DNA of 60,000 nucleotides, from the NCBI RefSeq assembly GCF_026151205.1, contig NC_087077.1:10967983-11027982 (forward strand), in the 5' to 3' direction. The stretch is from Bolinopsis microptera. Taxonomy: Eukaryota > Ctenophora > Tentaculata > Lobata > Bolinopsidae. The notes below the pieces were generated by a model that saw nothing but the letters and a program-made list of their open reading frames with translations, had not been told where the DNA came from and did not search any database. This document shows, piece after piece, positions 43,171-53,952 of this stretch (the stretch's first letter is position 1; every line of letters begins with the position of its first letter). The translations under genes and the position numbers were made by a program.

Positions 43171-44114
43171 ACGAAGTAGAAGAATCAAATTTAAACTTGA
43201 ACTGGAACCTAAATTGCGAAAATATAAATTGTGGAAAGGTGTCAGAAAAAGAGGTAAAGAAAGCTGTAAATTTACATTACGAAAATGTAAATGATAGTGT
43301 TCAAGATGTCAGCGACTGGGAAAGTGAATCAAAGAATACAATAGACTCAAATAGTGCTTCGGATATACACGAGGAACTGGAGGAATTGAACATCGAGCAT
43401 GACGCTTCTAACGATGATAATGTGGAACAACTACACAAAGAAGAGACGAAACGAGAAACAGAAATACCAATAGAAATATGGGTGATGATATTTAATTACC
43501 TCACCATCAAGCAATTACTGAAAGTACGAGAATTAAATAAACGATTCAGTAGTTTGGTGAAGGATTACTTGCGGAACCCTACCAATGTAATAATGGAAAA
43601 TTTTAAATTTTATAGTTACGAAACGTTCTATTTAACGGAAATACTTATAGAAGATCAAATGTGTTGGACGAATATGAAAACTAAAATTGGAAAGTTCGCC
43701 ATGAAATACATGATCATGAAAGGGGTGTACTGCAGCGCCATCAATAAAGTGGAAAAACCATACTTGAGGTTTTTAAGAACACGGTGTCTACCATTGTATA
43801 CTTTCAAGGACCGGCTAAGAAGCTTCACTCCTAAAGCGTCTGACGACGAAGTGATCATAAGATGGAAGGAATATAAGAAGAATTCTTGGGCGGATATTTC
43901 CCCATTGGAAAAATCATGCATTAAAATGGAATGCAAGTTCCAAACTTTCTTAACGAAACTATATATGAATAAATATGGTACGTCTCTACCGATAACTACG
44001 AATCGGGAAAAGATCCAAAGAATAGGCAAAATGCTGAAAACCGAAGAGAATAAAAACTTCAATCTTCTTCAAGCTATAAAATATAGACCCCAGATTGAAG
44101 TTCTAATAGGGTAA
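43167..44114 (+). CDS. F-box readthrough extension (315 aa)
   Basis: In frame with the glycoprotein. It opens LDEVEESN, followed by ~90 acidic residues (including DVSDWESES). An F-box follows (EIPIEIWVMIFNYLTIKQLL, from 43461), then a ~190-residue C-terminal region shared with the ORF at 44286. The first in-frame AUG after the stop (43485) lies inside the F-box, so independent initiation would destroy the domain. Readthrough, or splicing onto an upstream AUG, is needed. F-boxes recruit Skp1/cullin ubiquitin ligases; the C-terminal part would bind the substrate. Fused to the glycoprotein it would lie in the cytoplasm below the membrane. Confidence 0.8.
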   Translation, partial: LDEVEESNLNLNWNLNCENINCGKVSEKEVKKAVNLHYENVNDSVQDVSDWESESKNTIDSNSASDIHEELEELNIEHDASNDDNVEQLHKEETKRETEIPIEIWVMIFNYLTIKQLLKVRELNKRFSSLVKDYLRNPTNVIMENFKFYSYETFYLTEILIEDQMCWTNMKTKIGKFAMKYMIMKGVYCSAINKVEKPYLRFLRTRCLPLYTFKDRLRSFTPKASDDEVIIRWKEYKKNSWADISPLEKSCIKMECKFQTFLTKLYMNKYGTSLPITTNREKIQRIGKMLKTEENKNFNLLQAIKYRPQIEVLIG

Positions 44115-44285
44115 TCAAACCGTAAAAAGGAAAAATGTAAAATGTAAAATGTAAATCAAACGTAATATGTCAAACGTAATATCACAACTCACCAACGGGT
44201 TCAAAATTATAGAAACAGGCTCTTTCGTCATTTCCATTATCACTTTAATTAAAGTTTTCTAACCACATATCGATCAGCAAAGCAA
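44115..44285 (+). other. spacer between the two F-box ORFs
   Basis: Contains three tandem AAAATGTAAA-type units (44130-44157) and two CAAACGTAATAT units (44157-44183). May carry a promoter, splice acceptor or RNA-binding site. Confidence 0.4.
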
Positions 44286-44966
44286 ATGGAAAATACATCA
44301 GAAGAGATACCTTCAAAAACAGAAGAAATTCAAAGTCTATCCATTAAAGAAGTCAAATCAGTTTCCAACTGTAATCTACCTATTGAACTATGGCATATTA
44401 TTTTGACAAGGCTGAATCTACGTGATTTACTCAAAGCCAGGTTAATTTGCAAAAGGATGGGGAAAATCGTCTCACAATATTTGCGAGACACAACAAGTGG
44501 ATATCCAGATCTCTTCAGCTTCTATAATTATGAAACATATTATCTCTTGGACATTCTAATGGAGAACGAGATGTATTGGACCAGGATACAAACGAATATT
44601 GGAAAATTCGCGATAAAACTCCTAACCATGAGAGGAGCGTATAATGCAGCAGTATTAGGACAAAAGAAATGTTATGCTCGTTTTGTCAGAACTAGATGTC
44701 TAACATTTGAAAAATACAAGTCATTATTCCCAAATGAATCGGACTGGGTTATCCTAGAACGTTGGGGAAAGTATAAACACGAGTCATGGACGAAATTGTC
44801 AAGAATCGAAAAATCAATTATTAAGATGGAATGCAAATTCGATTATTATTTAAAGTACCAATACTGTAAAGCTTATGGAACCTGGTTGTCTATTACAATG
44901 ACAGAAGAGAAAATAAAAGAAATCAGTAAAATGATGAAATACGAAGATAAGCAATACGGTAAATGA
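44286..44966 (+). CDS. F-box protein, second copy (226 aa)
   Basis: ATG-started. Residues ~1-32 are Ser/Glu-rich; an F-box follows (NLPIELWHIILTRLNLRDLL) at ~35-72. The C-terminal region parallels the first copy throughout: YETYYLLDILMENEMYW, GKFAIKLL, RFVRTRC, and EKSIIKMECKF with YGTWL. The two are clearly paralogous but diverged, so an old tandem duplication within the element. Unlike the first copy it has its own AUG and no fusion partner, so it would be a free cytoplasmic adaptor. Virally encoded F-box proteins are known to degrade host defence factors; the target here is unknown. Confidence 0.8.
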   Translation: MENTSEEIPSKTEEIQSLSIKEVKSVSNCNLPIELWHIILTRLNLRDLLKARLICKRMGKIVSQYLRDTTSGYPDLFSFYNYETYYLLDILMENEMYWTRIQTNIGKFAIKLLTMRGAYNAAVLGQKKCYARFVRTRCLTFEKYKSLFPNESDWVILERWGKYKHESWTKLSRIEKSIIKMECKFDYYLKYQYCKAYGTWLSITMTEEKIKEISKMMKYEDKQYGK

Positions 44967-46092
44967 GTTCATCGCATAACTATGCGTGAATCTGCATTTA
45001 GATAAAGAATGATGAAAAATGTAAATATTGAAAAATTTGAAACTTAAAATATAAAACTGAAAACGGGCAGGTTTAAAGATGAGGAAGTTAGATAAGTAAA
45101 GGATCGACCTCAGCCCAACTGAGATCCTAAATAATAAATATATGTATACAGTTTAAATTGTGAAAATTATTATAAGACTTCAATAAGTTAAACATTTATT
45201 AAGTTAAGTAAGAAATTAATTATAAATAAGTAAGAATAAGTTAAAAGGCAAATAAGTTAAATATCCGATAAATTGAAAGTAGTTTGTCAAAGGACTATTA
45301 ATTTAGTACCATTTCAGAGCCTTTTAAGTTTGTTGAAGTCTACTGACCAAAATGGCCCATCCAGGGGTTATGGTCAAGTTATTTCATAGGTTCTTAAATA
45401 GTTCTTGAATAGAAAATTACAAGCTAGTAGATCTTCTCGTTTAGCCGGTCTATTGAGATTCTGGATCGCAACCGTATCCCCTCTCTGCACAGGAACATTT
45501 CCTACGAAGACCGTAGACGCATCGTTATCGGGACGTAACCCGAATCTGTTTCGTATCGGGACGTAACCCCCGTTGAGAAGAAGAAGAAAGAAGAAAGAAG
45601 AGGGAATGGAAAGAATTATAATTGTAGCAATTCGTTACCGGGACGTAACCCGACTTTAAAAGCATCGCAATCAGGGCGTAACCTGACCCCCGTTGTCGTC
45701 GAAGAAAGAAGACCAAAGAAAAGGAAAGGAAAGGAAGGAAAAGAAAAGAAAAGAAAGATACTACTTGTAATAGTGGTGAGCGGCCCTAATGGCGAATTAG
45801 GTATTAATATATGTTAACAGTTTTAAGAAATGTTGATCAGCCCTAATGGCTAAATTATAGTAAATATTCTCCTATTTCAAGGAGAGGAAAACTTTGGTGT
45901 TAGATGATGATTATAATTAGGAGACCTAGGTTCTAAAATTCAGAGTCTTAAAATTTAAGGATGTCAAGGAAAATTTAATAGAAGAAAAGAAGAAGACGAA
46001 AAAGAAAAAGAAATATTTCATTAGAATAGTACGAGTAAGCCCTCGGTTGGCGAATCGGCTAATCGGTGAAATGATCAAATTAAAAACTCTAT
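44967..46092 (+). other. 3' non-coding region of the LTR element
   Basis: AT-rich, with no convincing ORF. Notable for four CGGGACGTAACCCG stem-loop repeats (45529-45686) and purine-rich GAAGAAGAAAG tracts around 45575-45600 and 45705-45760. Confidence 0.45.
45529..45686 (+). ncRNA. four small stem-loops, CGGG-ACGTAA-CCCG
   Basis: Copies at 45529-45542, 45557-45569, 45639-45652 and 45671-45686. Three have CGGG/CCCG stems. The fourth has TCAGG/CCTGA, so a G-C pair is replaced by A-U on both sides while the GTAA loop is kept. GCCCTAATGGC repeats follow at about 45784 and 45840. Confidence 0.65.
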
Positions 46093-46106
46093 GAAAAAGG
46101 GGATCG
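46093..46106 (+). other. polypurine tract candidate
   Basis: GAAAAAGGGGATCG lies directly before the 3' LTR, the position and composition expected for plus-strand priming. Confidence 0.65.
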
Positions 46107-46822
46107 TGTTGGCCTCTCGGACCAACAAGACTCTTTAATTATAGGTGGTTCTTTGCTAAAGTTCCGTTCATTTGGCTGAATTTGTCGAATCCATTTCTCT
46201 TGAGAACTCAAAGTTTTAGTATACCTTCAAGTCAAATTTATTTTACGGATTGAAACAGTTAATTGAATTAACCCGTAAAACTCTTAGAAGGCACAGCTAC
46301 AGTGACTTTGGTCATTAGTCCAGTGAAACTTTCAAAATATAAAACACCGATAACGGGTCTACTCAAATGATCCAGGGTGTTGGTCATTAGTCCGGAAAAA
46401 CTTTCAAAATATACGGACCTTCAAATGATATAGGGTACATAGTTCCGTGTTGATTAGTTTCAATTGAGCATTAACGAGGCCACGCATCGGCGATCTAGAA
46501 GCCGTGTTTCGATGCGTCCTAACGGTAACGACACTGCCCGACTATATCTGAATTTTAGTTGCGATAGCAACAAGTTACAATTCGACGTAGCTCTCAAATA
46601 AGCTACAAGTTCAATTCAAATCGGAAATATAAAAAGACTCTCAATATATGAACCTTATCTCCGAAGGTATCTATTTAATGAAGTAATGGAAGTATTATTA
46701 TATTTGAAGGCTTATTATACGACTCTATCAATTGTGTTCAAGTAACCATAAATTGAGACTGATTAAAAGCTCTAAAATCTAAAATATAAAATATAAATAA
46801 ACCACAACGGCAGTAGCCAAAA
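46107..46822 (+). repeat. 3' LTR
   Basis: Near-identical to 36488-37201, with TATA box and AATAAA (46796-46801) in the same places. It is followed by TCTG and the N-terminal half of the interrupted gene. Confidence 0.92.
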
Positions 46823-47409
46823 TCTGTTCGCGTCCTCATATCGGTAACGGGACTTGTTGGACTTCTTGTGAGTGCGTTGTGAAGAGGAAGTGACGTCTTG
46901 GTTGATGGTAGTAAGGCTGAAATATTGTTATCAACAATGTACTTAGTCAGACTGTTCGAATAAAGGTGAAATTTAGGATGTGCACTCGCCGTGTGGTAGA
47001 AGAAGATGGCTTCCATCATCAGACATCTGTTTGCTATCTTCTCCCCATTCAAATGGAATGCCTCTATTGTAGCTCTTCCTCTGGCATCCTTCTTGAACAA
47101 CATCTTTATACCCTTCACCGTTGCCGACGATAAACAGGACTTAAGCTGGCAGTCTTCAACTTCAAACGTGCTCCTATTACTTCCCGAATTAACCAACAAC
47201 GCCATCGTTGTGTTTTCCAGGTAGTCGACTATATCGTCATCGGTTGGCTCTTTGAGAATAAAGAGGTAGATAACGAAGTTGTAAATCAGTCCAGCCACAA
47301 GTTTAGCTATCATCCATGGAGCTTGGAAAAGTTTGTGTTCCCAGAATATCCACTTGTATTTCTCCTCGAAGTCACAATTGACAATTGACTGTTTGATGAG
47401 CCTTCCCAT
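46823..47409 (-). pseudogene. repeated unknown protein, copy C, N-terminal half
   Basis: Encodes residues 1 to ~196 of the family (MGRLIKQSIVNCDFEEK to DMRTRT) before running into the LTR. The first ~100 codons differ from copies A and B at many sites (for example NSGSNRSTFEVEDCQL for NSGAEGSTFEVKDCKL), whereas the rest is almost identical. That mosaic suggests gene conversion. The upstream acceptor-like TATTCTCAG is kept. Confidence 0.85.
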
Positions 47410-49745
47410 TGATTACTTATTTGGGTCTGAGAATATTATGATAAAAAGTGTTTAAAAACAGTTACATAAGAATAGACTCTCAACACCACGGTAGTCAATA
47501 AAAATTCAATAATATAAACCGTTAACTGTAATAGCCAATGCACAATAAATAATTTAAAAGGATCATTTACAGTCTGGAATACTTTAATTTAATGTTAAAA
47601 ATAACAGGAAAACATTTATCGGATGTGCCAAACCATGTTTTAAAATACGGGGTATGGTCGAATCCCAATAAAAGCGATTTGTTAAAAGCGAGTTCCTTAT
47701 TTGCCTAAAGTATACAACCAGAAAAACCTTATTAAATATTATTGTACAAAAATTGCCACGTTCTTACTTCTTAAGCATTTTCTGGCATAAAATCGACGAC
47801 TCTCCTAGATATTTGAAATTATTCGTTTTAAACTAATTACAACACTACAAATCTATTACATTTATTGGGAATTATGTAATGACAATGTAACGTGATGGAA
47901 AAATTTTAAACGGGTCATATCCTGTCCAAACCCAGGAATCATGGCCAGGATGCATATTGCATGACATGAAGAATTCCTCGTAACTTTGTATGAAGATCTA
48001 CAACTTATCATAACAATAGAGTCAAATATTACGCCAAAAATTTAGCCAAAAACGTACTCCGTCAACATTCATGACTTAGGTCTCGAATAATAACAGAAAA
48101 GGGGTTCAAGCGATGAAATATTTTTAGTAATAAGCTAAAGCAAGAAGTTTCTGTACATATTGGGACAAGATAAAAAAGAGTACTTCTGTAAAAAAAATCA
48201 ACGAATTTTTTGGGAAAATTAGGCAAAGAAAGGTTTCAGCTTTAATTTTAAGAAGCATCAAAAAAGGAAATTACTGGATTACCCATGGCCATTTCAAGAG
48301 TAATAAATAGATGCATGATACATTTTCTTATTCTTTCAGAATTGCAGGTTAAATTAACTTTCGATAGTTAAGACTAAGTCATTAAATTTTGAAGGCCGTG
48401 ATTTAATGGCAAAAGCGAAAGATTGATTTTATCCTCGATGTTATACATTATATGTAAACGCTAATCCAAGCTAATATAATTCTTAATCTTTTATTTTTTG
48501 AAAGAAGTGAGACGATATTGATATTAAGAACAGTCCACTTTTCCAATTTTTGTGTTTTGGTAAAAAGTTACTAAAGATATAAGATATGTCAAATATAAAA
48601 ATAACTTACTTTACCTATAATTTTTAGTCTATTGCTCGATTCTCGTACGGATATGCAGGAATAGAAGTGGAAAGAGCTCCGCGCAGAGGGAATGGCGTGC
48701 TAAATAAACTAACTTTGTGCATAATAAATTATTGCATAAATCATGATGTAATATACAGCTACCTATCTCGAGGAGCCTTATTAAGAATGACGTCATCTCT
48801 CGAAGGAGCTAGGGTAAGGGAGGCCGGGAGGGGTTTTCAAGAAATGGCGGCCGGCCAGAGCTGGTTGACGTCATTATACCTAAAGTCCGGAAAAATTGTA
48901 CCACGGCACGGGGAATTTGGGCGGCACTTTTAAAATAAAATGTTTGAATTACTTGGTTAATGAGCCACGCGAATTTTCAAATCTTATTTGAAGTTTATAC
49001 GGTTACTGACTCGGCATCATCATCAAAATTGTTTATCTAATTGTAATTGCACGAGCACCACTGCGACGAAATTATAAAGTCCAGCAGAATATTAAGCATT
49101 AAGGCTGATATTGATAAGCTAATGACATTGACACAAACAAGTTTGCACACTATTTCATAAATTTGTACTATAATAAACGATAAAAGGAATACTATTACTA
49201 ACAGTATCGTGTTCATCTTTTACTTTTAGATCAAAATACAATACGTTTTAGGCGTGATTTCACGACTTAAACCTAATTTGGCAAGACCAAATTGAAATAT
49301 TTTCACGCATAAAGGAGACTGCCAAAAATCTATTTTCGCCTAAATTTTAAGTCAATGTACGTGGTAGAGTATCGAACAAAAACATTTCGCCTGAATTAAA
49401 TTCCTACGTTGTTTAAACGATCACTTAAGGATCAATGCTATGTGATAAGACCACGCCAGGTTATTATCGGCGTGTTTCCTAGAAACACATGCACCGAACA
49501 ATATACTTTTGGCTTCTTGTGGGCTAAGACTAAGATTGATGGTTAGCAATCGAAACAATATATCGAAAGCTTCATCTAGGTATTTTCGGTACCTTTAAGT
49601 TTAGGTAAATCTGTTGTGATGAGACAACACCATAAAGTTGCTTCGTCTGCTATAGTTGTTCATAGAGTCGTGTTTGTTATTAGCAATTCCTGCGTACAAT
49701 AAACATAATAGAATTGAGTGGATACCATAACACTTTTAACTTATC
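47410..49745. other. intergenic, no gene recognised
   Basis: AT-rich except for a CpG-richer patch at about 48640-48930 (GGCGGCCGGCC and GACGTCA motifs) that could be a promoter or a repeat remnant. Open frames there do not look coding. Confidence 0.4.
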
Positions 49746-49747
49746 AG

Positions 49748-50328
49748 ACCTTATTTGACCGGACATTAAATTAACGGACATAATTATGAACGGACATTAA
49801 AATGAACGCTAGAAGGCATTCAAAACTATCAAAATCCAGATTTGTTCATCTTTTTTGGCGTTTTTTAAATTTTAGCAGATAATTTGTTAATCAATTTTTC
49901 ATAGGTACAATAAGCAAGTAAAGCAGTCGTTAAGCAGTAAAAATGTCAAAATATATCTGTCATATATGATACAAAGATCAAAAGTCCATTTACGGACGTG
50001 AGGAGGGTTCCGGTTAGTGTCTATGATTATAATGAAAGTTGTGTAGATCACAGGTCATCTTCGTCAAATGGGTTATCCAATGATATAGTCTCATGTTTAG
50101 TCCGATGATAGAAATTAAAATTGACTGAAATTAAAAAGTTGTCATATCCTAGTCGACAGTAGACATGATCGCAGTGGAATAATTTTGGAAAAAATTCAAC
50201 TGACTTATTAAGTTTAACTTGGACGGACCTTAAACGGATGGACTTTATTTGAACGGACATTAAGATGAACGATAGGACCTCCAGCGTTCAATTAATGTCC
50301 GTTCAAATAGGGTCCGACAAGGTAGTCT
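49748..50328. mobile_element. ~580-bp inverted-repeat element (MITE-like)
   Basis: The left end has GACCTTATTTGACCGGACAT and the right end, complemented, GGACCCTATTTGAACGGACAT, both continuing TTAA; arms about 33 bp. GAACGGACATTAA is repeated inside both ends (subterminal repeats). No transposase frame. Confidence 0.6.
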
Positions 50329-52033
50329 CAACCGTAACCATTAAATCGTGTTTCAGAAATTGTACTCGCCCCTCGATAAGTGTTTACACTTTTACAGATG
50401 TTATGAAAAATGAGTAATAAGTAAAAAATCACGGGCCACTATAAAGAAATAAAAGCATTTAAAAGCCATGAATAACAACAGAAATATGTTAGAGCACTGA
50501 ACTGATGATAACAGAGCTATAAGCCAATTAATGGTCACGGCAAGGAACACCAATTTGAGGTCGATACCCCGTTATTTGGTAGTTGATGTAAAATTGGAAT
50601 TGTCAGTCTGCGAAGTCATCAGTAAAAATACAGATTGATAAAACACCGTTATTTTCAGAATAAAATCGTTCGATTTATGGCAGGGCCGTGATCATGCCGC
50701 TAGCTGCGCGGCAACATTCGACTGCCAGGATCGAGGAGTCACGGGTTTTAGTTTTGTAGCCCAGGCAACCGACAACTTCGGGCAATGAGATCATAACAAC
50801 AACATGATTATGACGCATACAGATTACAAAGTACAGATTCAGGCTTTCATCAAGACAAAAGTAAACAAAACAACTTATCACCATTAGAATTAGTAATGTA
50901 ATAAACACAGAAGTCCAGCTCATGATCCGTTTCTAAAATTTAAGGTGCATACTGCATTCTTTTGTAATGACATTTTCACTAGTATGACCTAGGACTATAG
51001 GAGGGCACTGACGTTTAAATAAGGATACAGAGGTCCTAAAAAATACCGTTGCGAAACCTGAATCATGAATACCATTTATAAATTATAACTTCGTTACGTG
51101 AACAAATACTTTTGACTTTAGCTTTGATACATTTGTACGTGCAGAGTAGAATGAACTGTAAACACTTATCAGTGTGTACGTGCTATCAGTATTTGTGGCG
51201 TTGTAGATCACTAACAAGTAAGGAATCTTTCGCATTTAACAATAACATAGCCAGTGTTGTATCATTTCAGACCGTCTCCCGGCTCCCCCGTAAGCTAATT
51301 TAAAATAGATTTCCTTGTCAGACGGCAGACGCGTTGCCTGGCCTGAAACGCGTGTCCCCTCTTTGCTCCTAGCTGGGCCGTGAAGGAGCTCGGCACCGGA
51401 CGAAGCTCAGAATTTGTAGTCGCGCCGTAAGCTTTTAAAATCCCATTGGCATTCCCGCTACGGCTATGTAATATGCGAACGATCCCTAACCGGAAGATCA
51501 CGCGGTGTCGTTGATCCCGTCATCCTAGTTGTCATTGTGCAGAGTAGGAGTTTTATTTTTATATTTGATAAACCTAACAATGTTATTGTTATTGTCTATA
51601 TATAATAGCCGTGGCCCGTGATGCTCCCGACTGAACACTACAATGTTATTGTTACAAGTTTTATGGCTGGGAATCAAGAGAATTAAAATAAATTGAAAAC
51701 AAATACTTGGCAAAGCACAAAATATGAAATCCTCGGCTAAATATCTGGTATTACGTATATATTTACAATATAACGCGTATATATATAGCGATTACGATTG
51801 TAATGCATAACGGCCTTGCCATTTTAGAAATTAACTTAGGATTTTCAACCTAATCTACAAATTCCTGGCACTACGCAATCCCTTCTTTCCGGTAAAAAAA
51901 CATACCGTTTGCCCCTTATTCTGTCTGCATTTTATATCACTATCAGTGGTCAGGGCACTCAAGTGGCCCGATTATCTCCCCACCTAACCCATCGGCCATA
52001 TATTGATAATGACATTTTGTAATTAAATGTAGG
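50329..52033. other. intergenic, no gene recognised
   Basis: GC-richer patches at about 50690-50790 and 51310-51500 have open minus-strand stretches but no domain, signal or exon borders I trust. Confidence 0.35.
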
Positions 52034-52318
52034 CTGCTCAAGAACAGCCAACAGTATCTTGATGAGACAACTTCTGGTACACTGTCATGGATCGAATTGG
52101 GACTACCTATCATTCAGATTAGCTAAATATCAGATAATACTCACACGACCATATTATACACCACATGACAGACCACTCTGATAAGGTACCTGATAAGGTA
52201 TGTGAATATATGGTGCTTAAATCTTAACTTAATCTTTTTTGATCATCGGCCAGGATACGAAAAGGGGAGAAGAAGAAAATCAGGGACTGGAAACTTGGCA
52301 ATCTGTCATACTTGGGAA
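52034..52318. repeat. 285-bp direct repeat, copy 1
   Basis: Near-identical to 53668-53952: both run from CAACAGTATCTTGATGAGAC (second copy CGACAGTATC) to GGCAATCTGTCATACTTGGG. Non-coding. Confidence 0.85.
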
Positions 52319-52365
52319 AAAATATTACTCTGAAAATATTTGGAGAATAATAAGTGCACTATCAC

Positions 52366-52432
52366 ACTCCAATCACACGCCGATCACTCTCCAATCACAC
52401 TCCGATCACACTCCAATCACACTCCAGTAACA
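52366..52432. repeat. CACTCCAATCACAC/CCGATCACT short tandem repeat
   Basis: Six to seven units of TC(C/A)(A/G)ATCACACTCC just after direct-repeat copy 1, absent after copy 2, so a local expansion. Confidence 0.7.
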
Positions 52433-53509
52433 CTGTAATTATACTCCCTTGCAGTACTTTATTCAACTTATTTAGAAAATATAGAATTGGGGGTTTTTTA
52501 GAGACTGTTGGTAAGTTCAGCCGAACAAAATCCATGTTTATATCAATCTAATCATTGCTGGATTATTTTTAAGCCTTTGTTATAAGGTCAAAAAAGTATG
52601 TTCAGAGTTCCTAACATTTAGAAATGCCGTAAGGCCTTTTCATTTATTTATTTACATATTTATCATTATCATTGGAGATCTCAAACATGTTGTAAACCGA
52701 GACGGTGCCCGGGTGGTTCTATGACCAATTTAAATCTTAACAAATATATTATAAAAATTTTAATAATCCCTCACAAGGGCACTGCACTCTTAATAGGAAA
52801 ATGCCTCACTGTGTAGAACATTAACTTTACGATGGAATTTAAACCTCATCTGACAAATATCGCGAAAACTTAAAGTTTTGTGTGCTCGAAACACCAATTC
52901 AAAATCATTGCACTATAATTGAGTTAGGGACTAGGGTCTAGAATCTCCACTAACTGTGTGATTAGAAACTGTGTGATAAGAAACTGATTAGTAACTGTGT
53001 AACTTTTAAAGGACTGACTCGCATGGTATTGGTAATAAATCCAATAGTGCAGCACTTAAAGTGGGGTTACGATGCTCAATGGGGCTCACGTGCATGGGCC
53101 GAATAGCAGGTTTGACGAACGTTAATTTAGGTATTTCAATTAATTTTGTGTTGAAAATATGCTCATAATGTGACTTATCATGTGTTATGAGATCATTTTT
53201 ATTTCGGTACATACTAACCCTATCGGGGTTTCCAAAAAACGGGTATGGTACGTGATCTTCAATAAATTGACCGGTCCCATTTTAGAAAACAATTCAGAAT
53301 AACATGGTGTTGTACCTTGCTAAAGTAAAGGCATAACATAGTATATATCCAAACTGTTGATAATTTGAAAGGAATGACAGCTGCTGAACGAGAATTATTC
53401 CTATGGCTAGAATTGTATAGTGCCATGATTCGCTCAATTTACTTTTTTTAAAGCCGGCTCCATATCATCGTATATAATGTATCGCCCATTGCCCGATAGT
53501 CGCAAATCT

Positions 53510-53613
53510 ATTATAGTGCACCGATTTAGAATTGGTGGTGGAAATACCGTTAGGCCCTTTACTATTAATATTATAGATTTTAACCGCCAATTCTAAATCG
53601 TTCCACTATAATA
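53510..53613. mobile_element. ~104-bp MITE-like hairpin
   Basis: CTATTATAGTG..CGATTTAGAATTGGTGGT at the left and ACCGCCAATTCTAAATCG..CACTATAATAG at the right form ~32-bp arms. A related single arm lies near 52890-52920. TA flanks would suit a Tc1/mariner-derived MITE; inference. Confidence 0.6.
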
Positions 53614-53667
53614 GGGTTGTGGTGTGGTTGACAACAATTCACGAACTCTAGTTTGACAGTACGAACT

Positions 53668-53952
53668 GCTCAAAAACAGCCGACAGTATCTTGATGAGAC
53701 AACTTCTGGTACACTGCTATGGATCGAATTGGGACTACCTATCATTCAGATTAGCTAAATATCAGATAATACTCACACGACCATTATACACCACATGACA
53801 GACCACTCTGATAAGGTACCTGATAAGGTTCGTGAATATTATATGGTGCTTCAATCTTAATTTAATCTTTTTTGATCATCGGCCAGGATACAAAAAGGGG
53901 AGAAGAAGAAAACCAGGGACTGGAAACTTGGCAATCTGTCATACTTGGGACT
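53668..53952. repeat. 285-bp direct repeat, copy 2
   Basis: See copy 1 at 52034. The 3' neighbour (about 53965-54052, GGGGTTTCCAAAAAACGGGT) also duplicates 53226-53310, so a larger patchwork duplication occurred here. Confidence 0.85.

Larger units (their letters stand above)
36488..46822 (+). mobile_element. LTR element with glycoproteins and F-box ORFs but no gag-pol
   Basis: Bounded by near-identical LTRs (36488-37201; 46107-46822) and a 4-bp target duplication TCTG (36484-36487 and 46823-46826). The empty site is visible in gene copies A and B. A primer-binding-site-like sequence starts one base after the first LTR, and a purine tract precedes the second. The 8.9-kb interior encodes, on the plus strand, an acidic/basic 81-aa ORF, a secreted 454-aa glycoprotein, a ~91-aa membrane protein, a 701-aa membrane glycoprotein with a readthrough F-box extension, and a second F-box protein. 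None of the coding or spacer sequence shows gag, protease, RT, RNase H or integrase motifs. Mobilisation must rely on enzymes supplied in trans, or the element lost its own. Confidence 0.9.

Noticed and set aside
43197-43199. TTG as start codon of the first F-box ORF
   Set aside because: Non-AUG start is possible but weak; continuity with the upstream frame and UGA-CUAG gives a better explanation.
51295-51501. GC-richer minus-strand frame as an exon
   Set aside because: No splice borders, domain or frame continuity that I could support.
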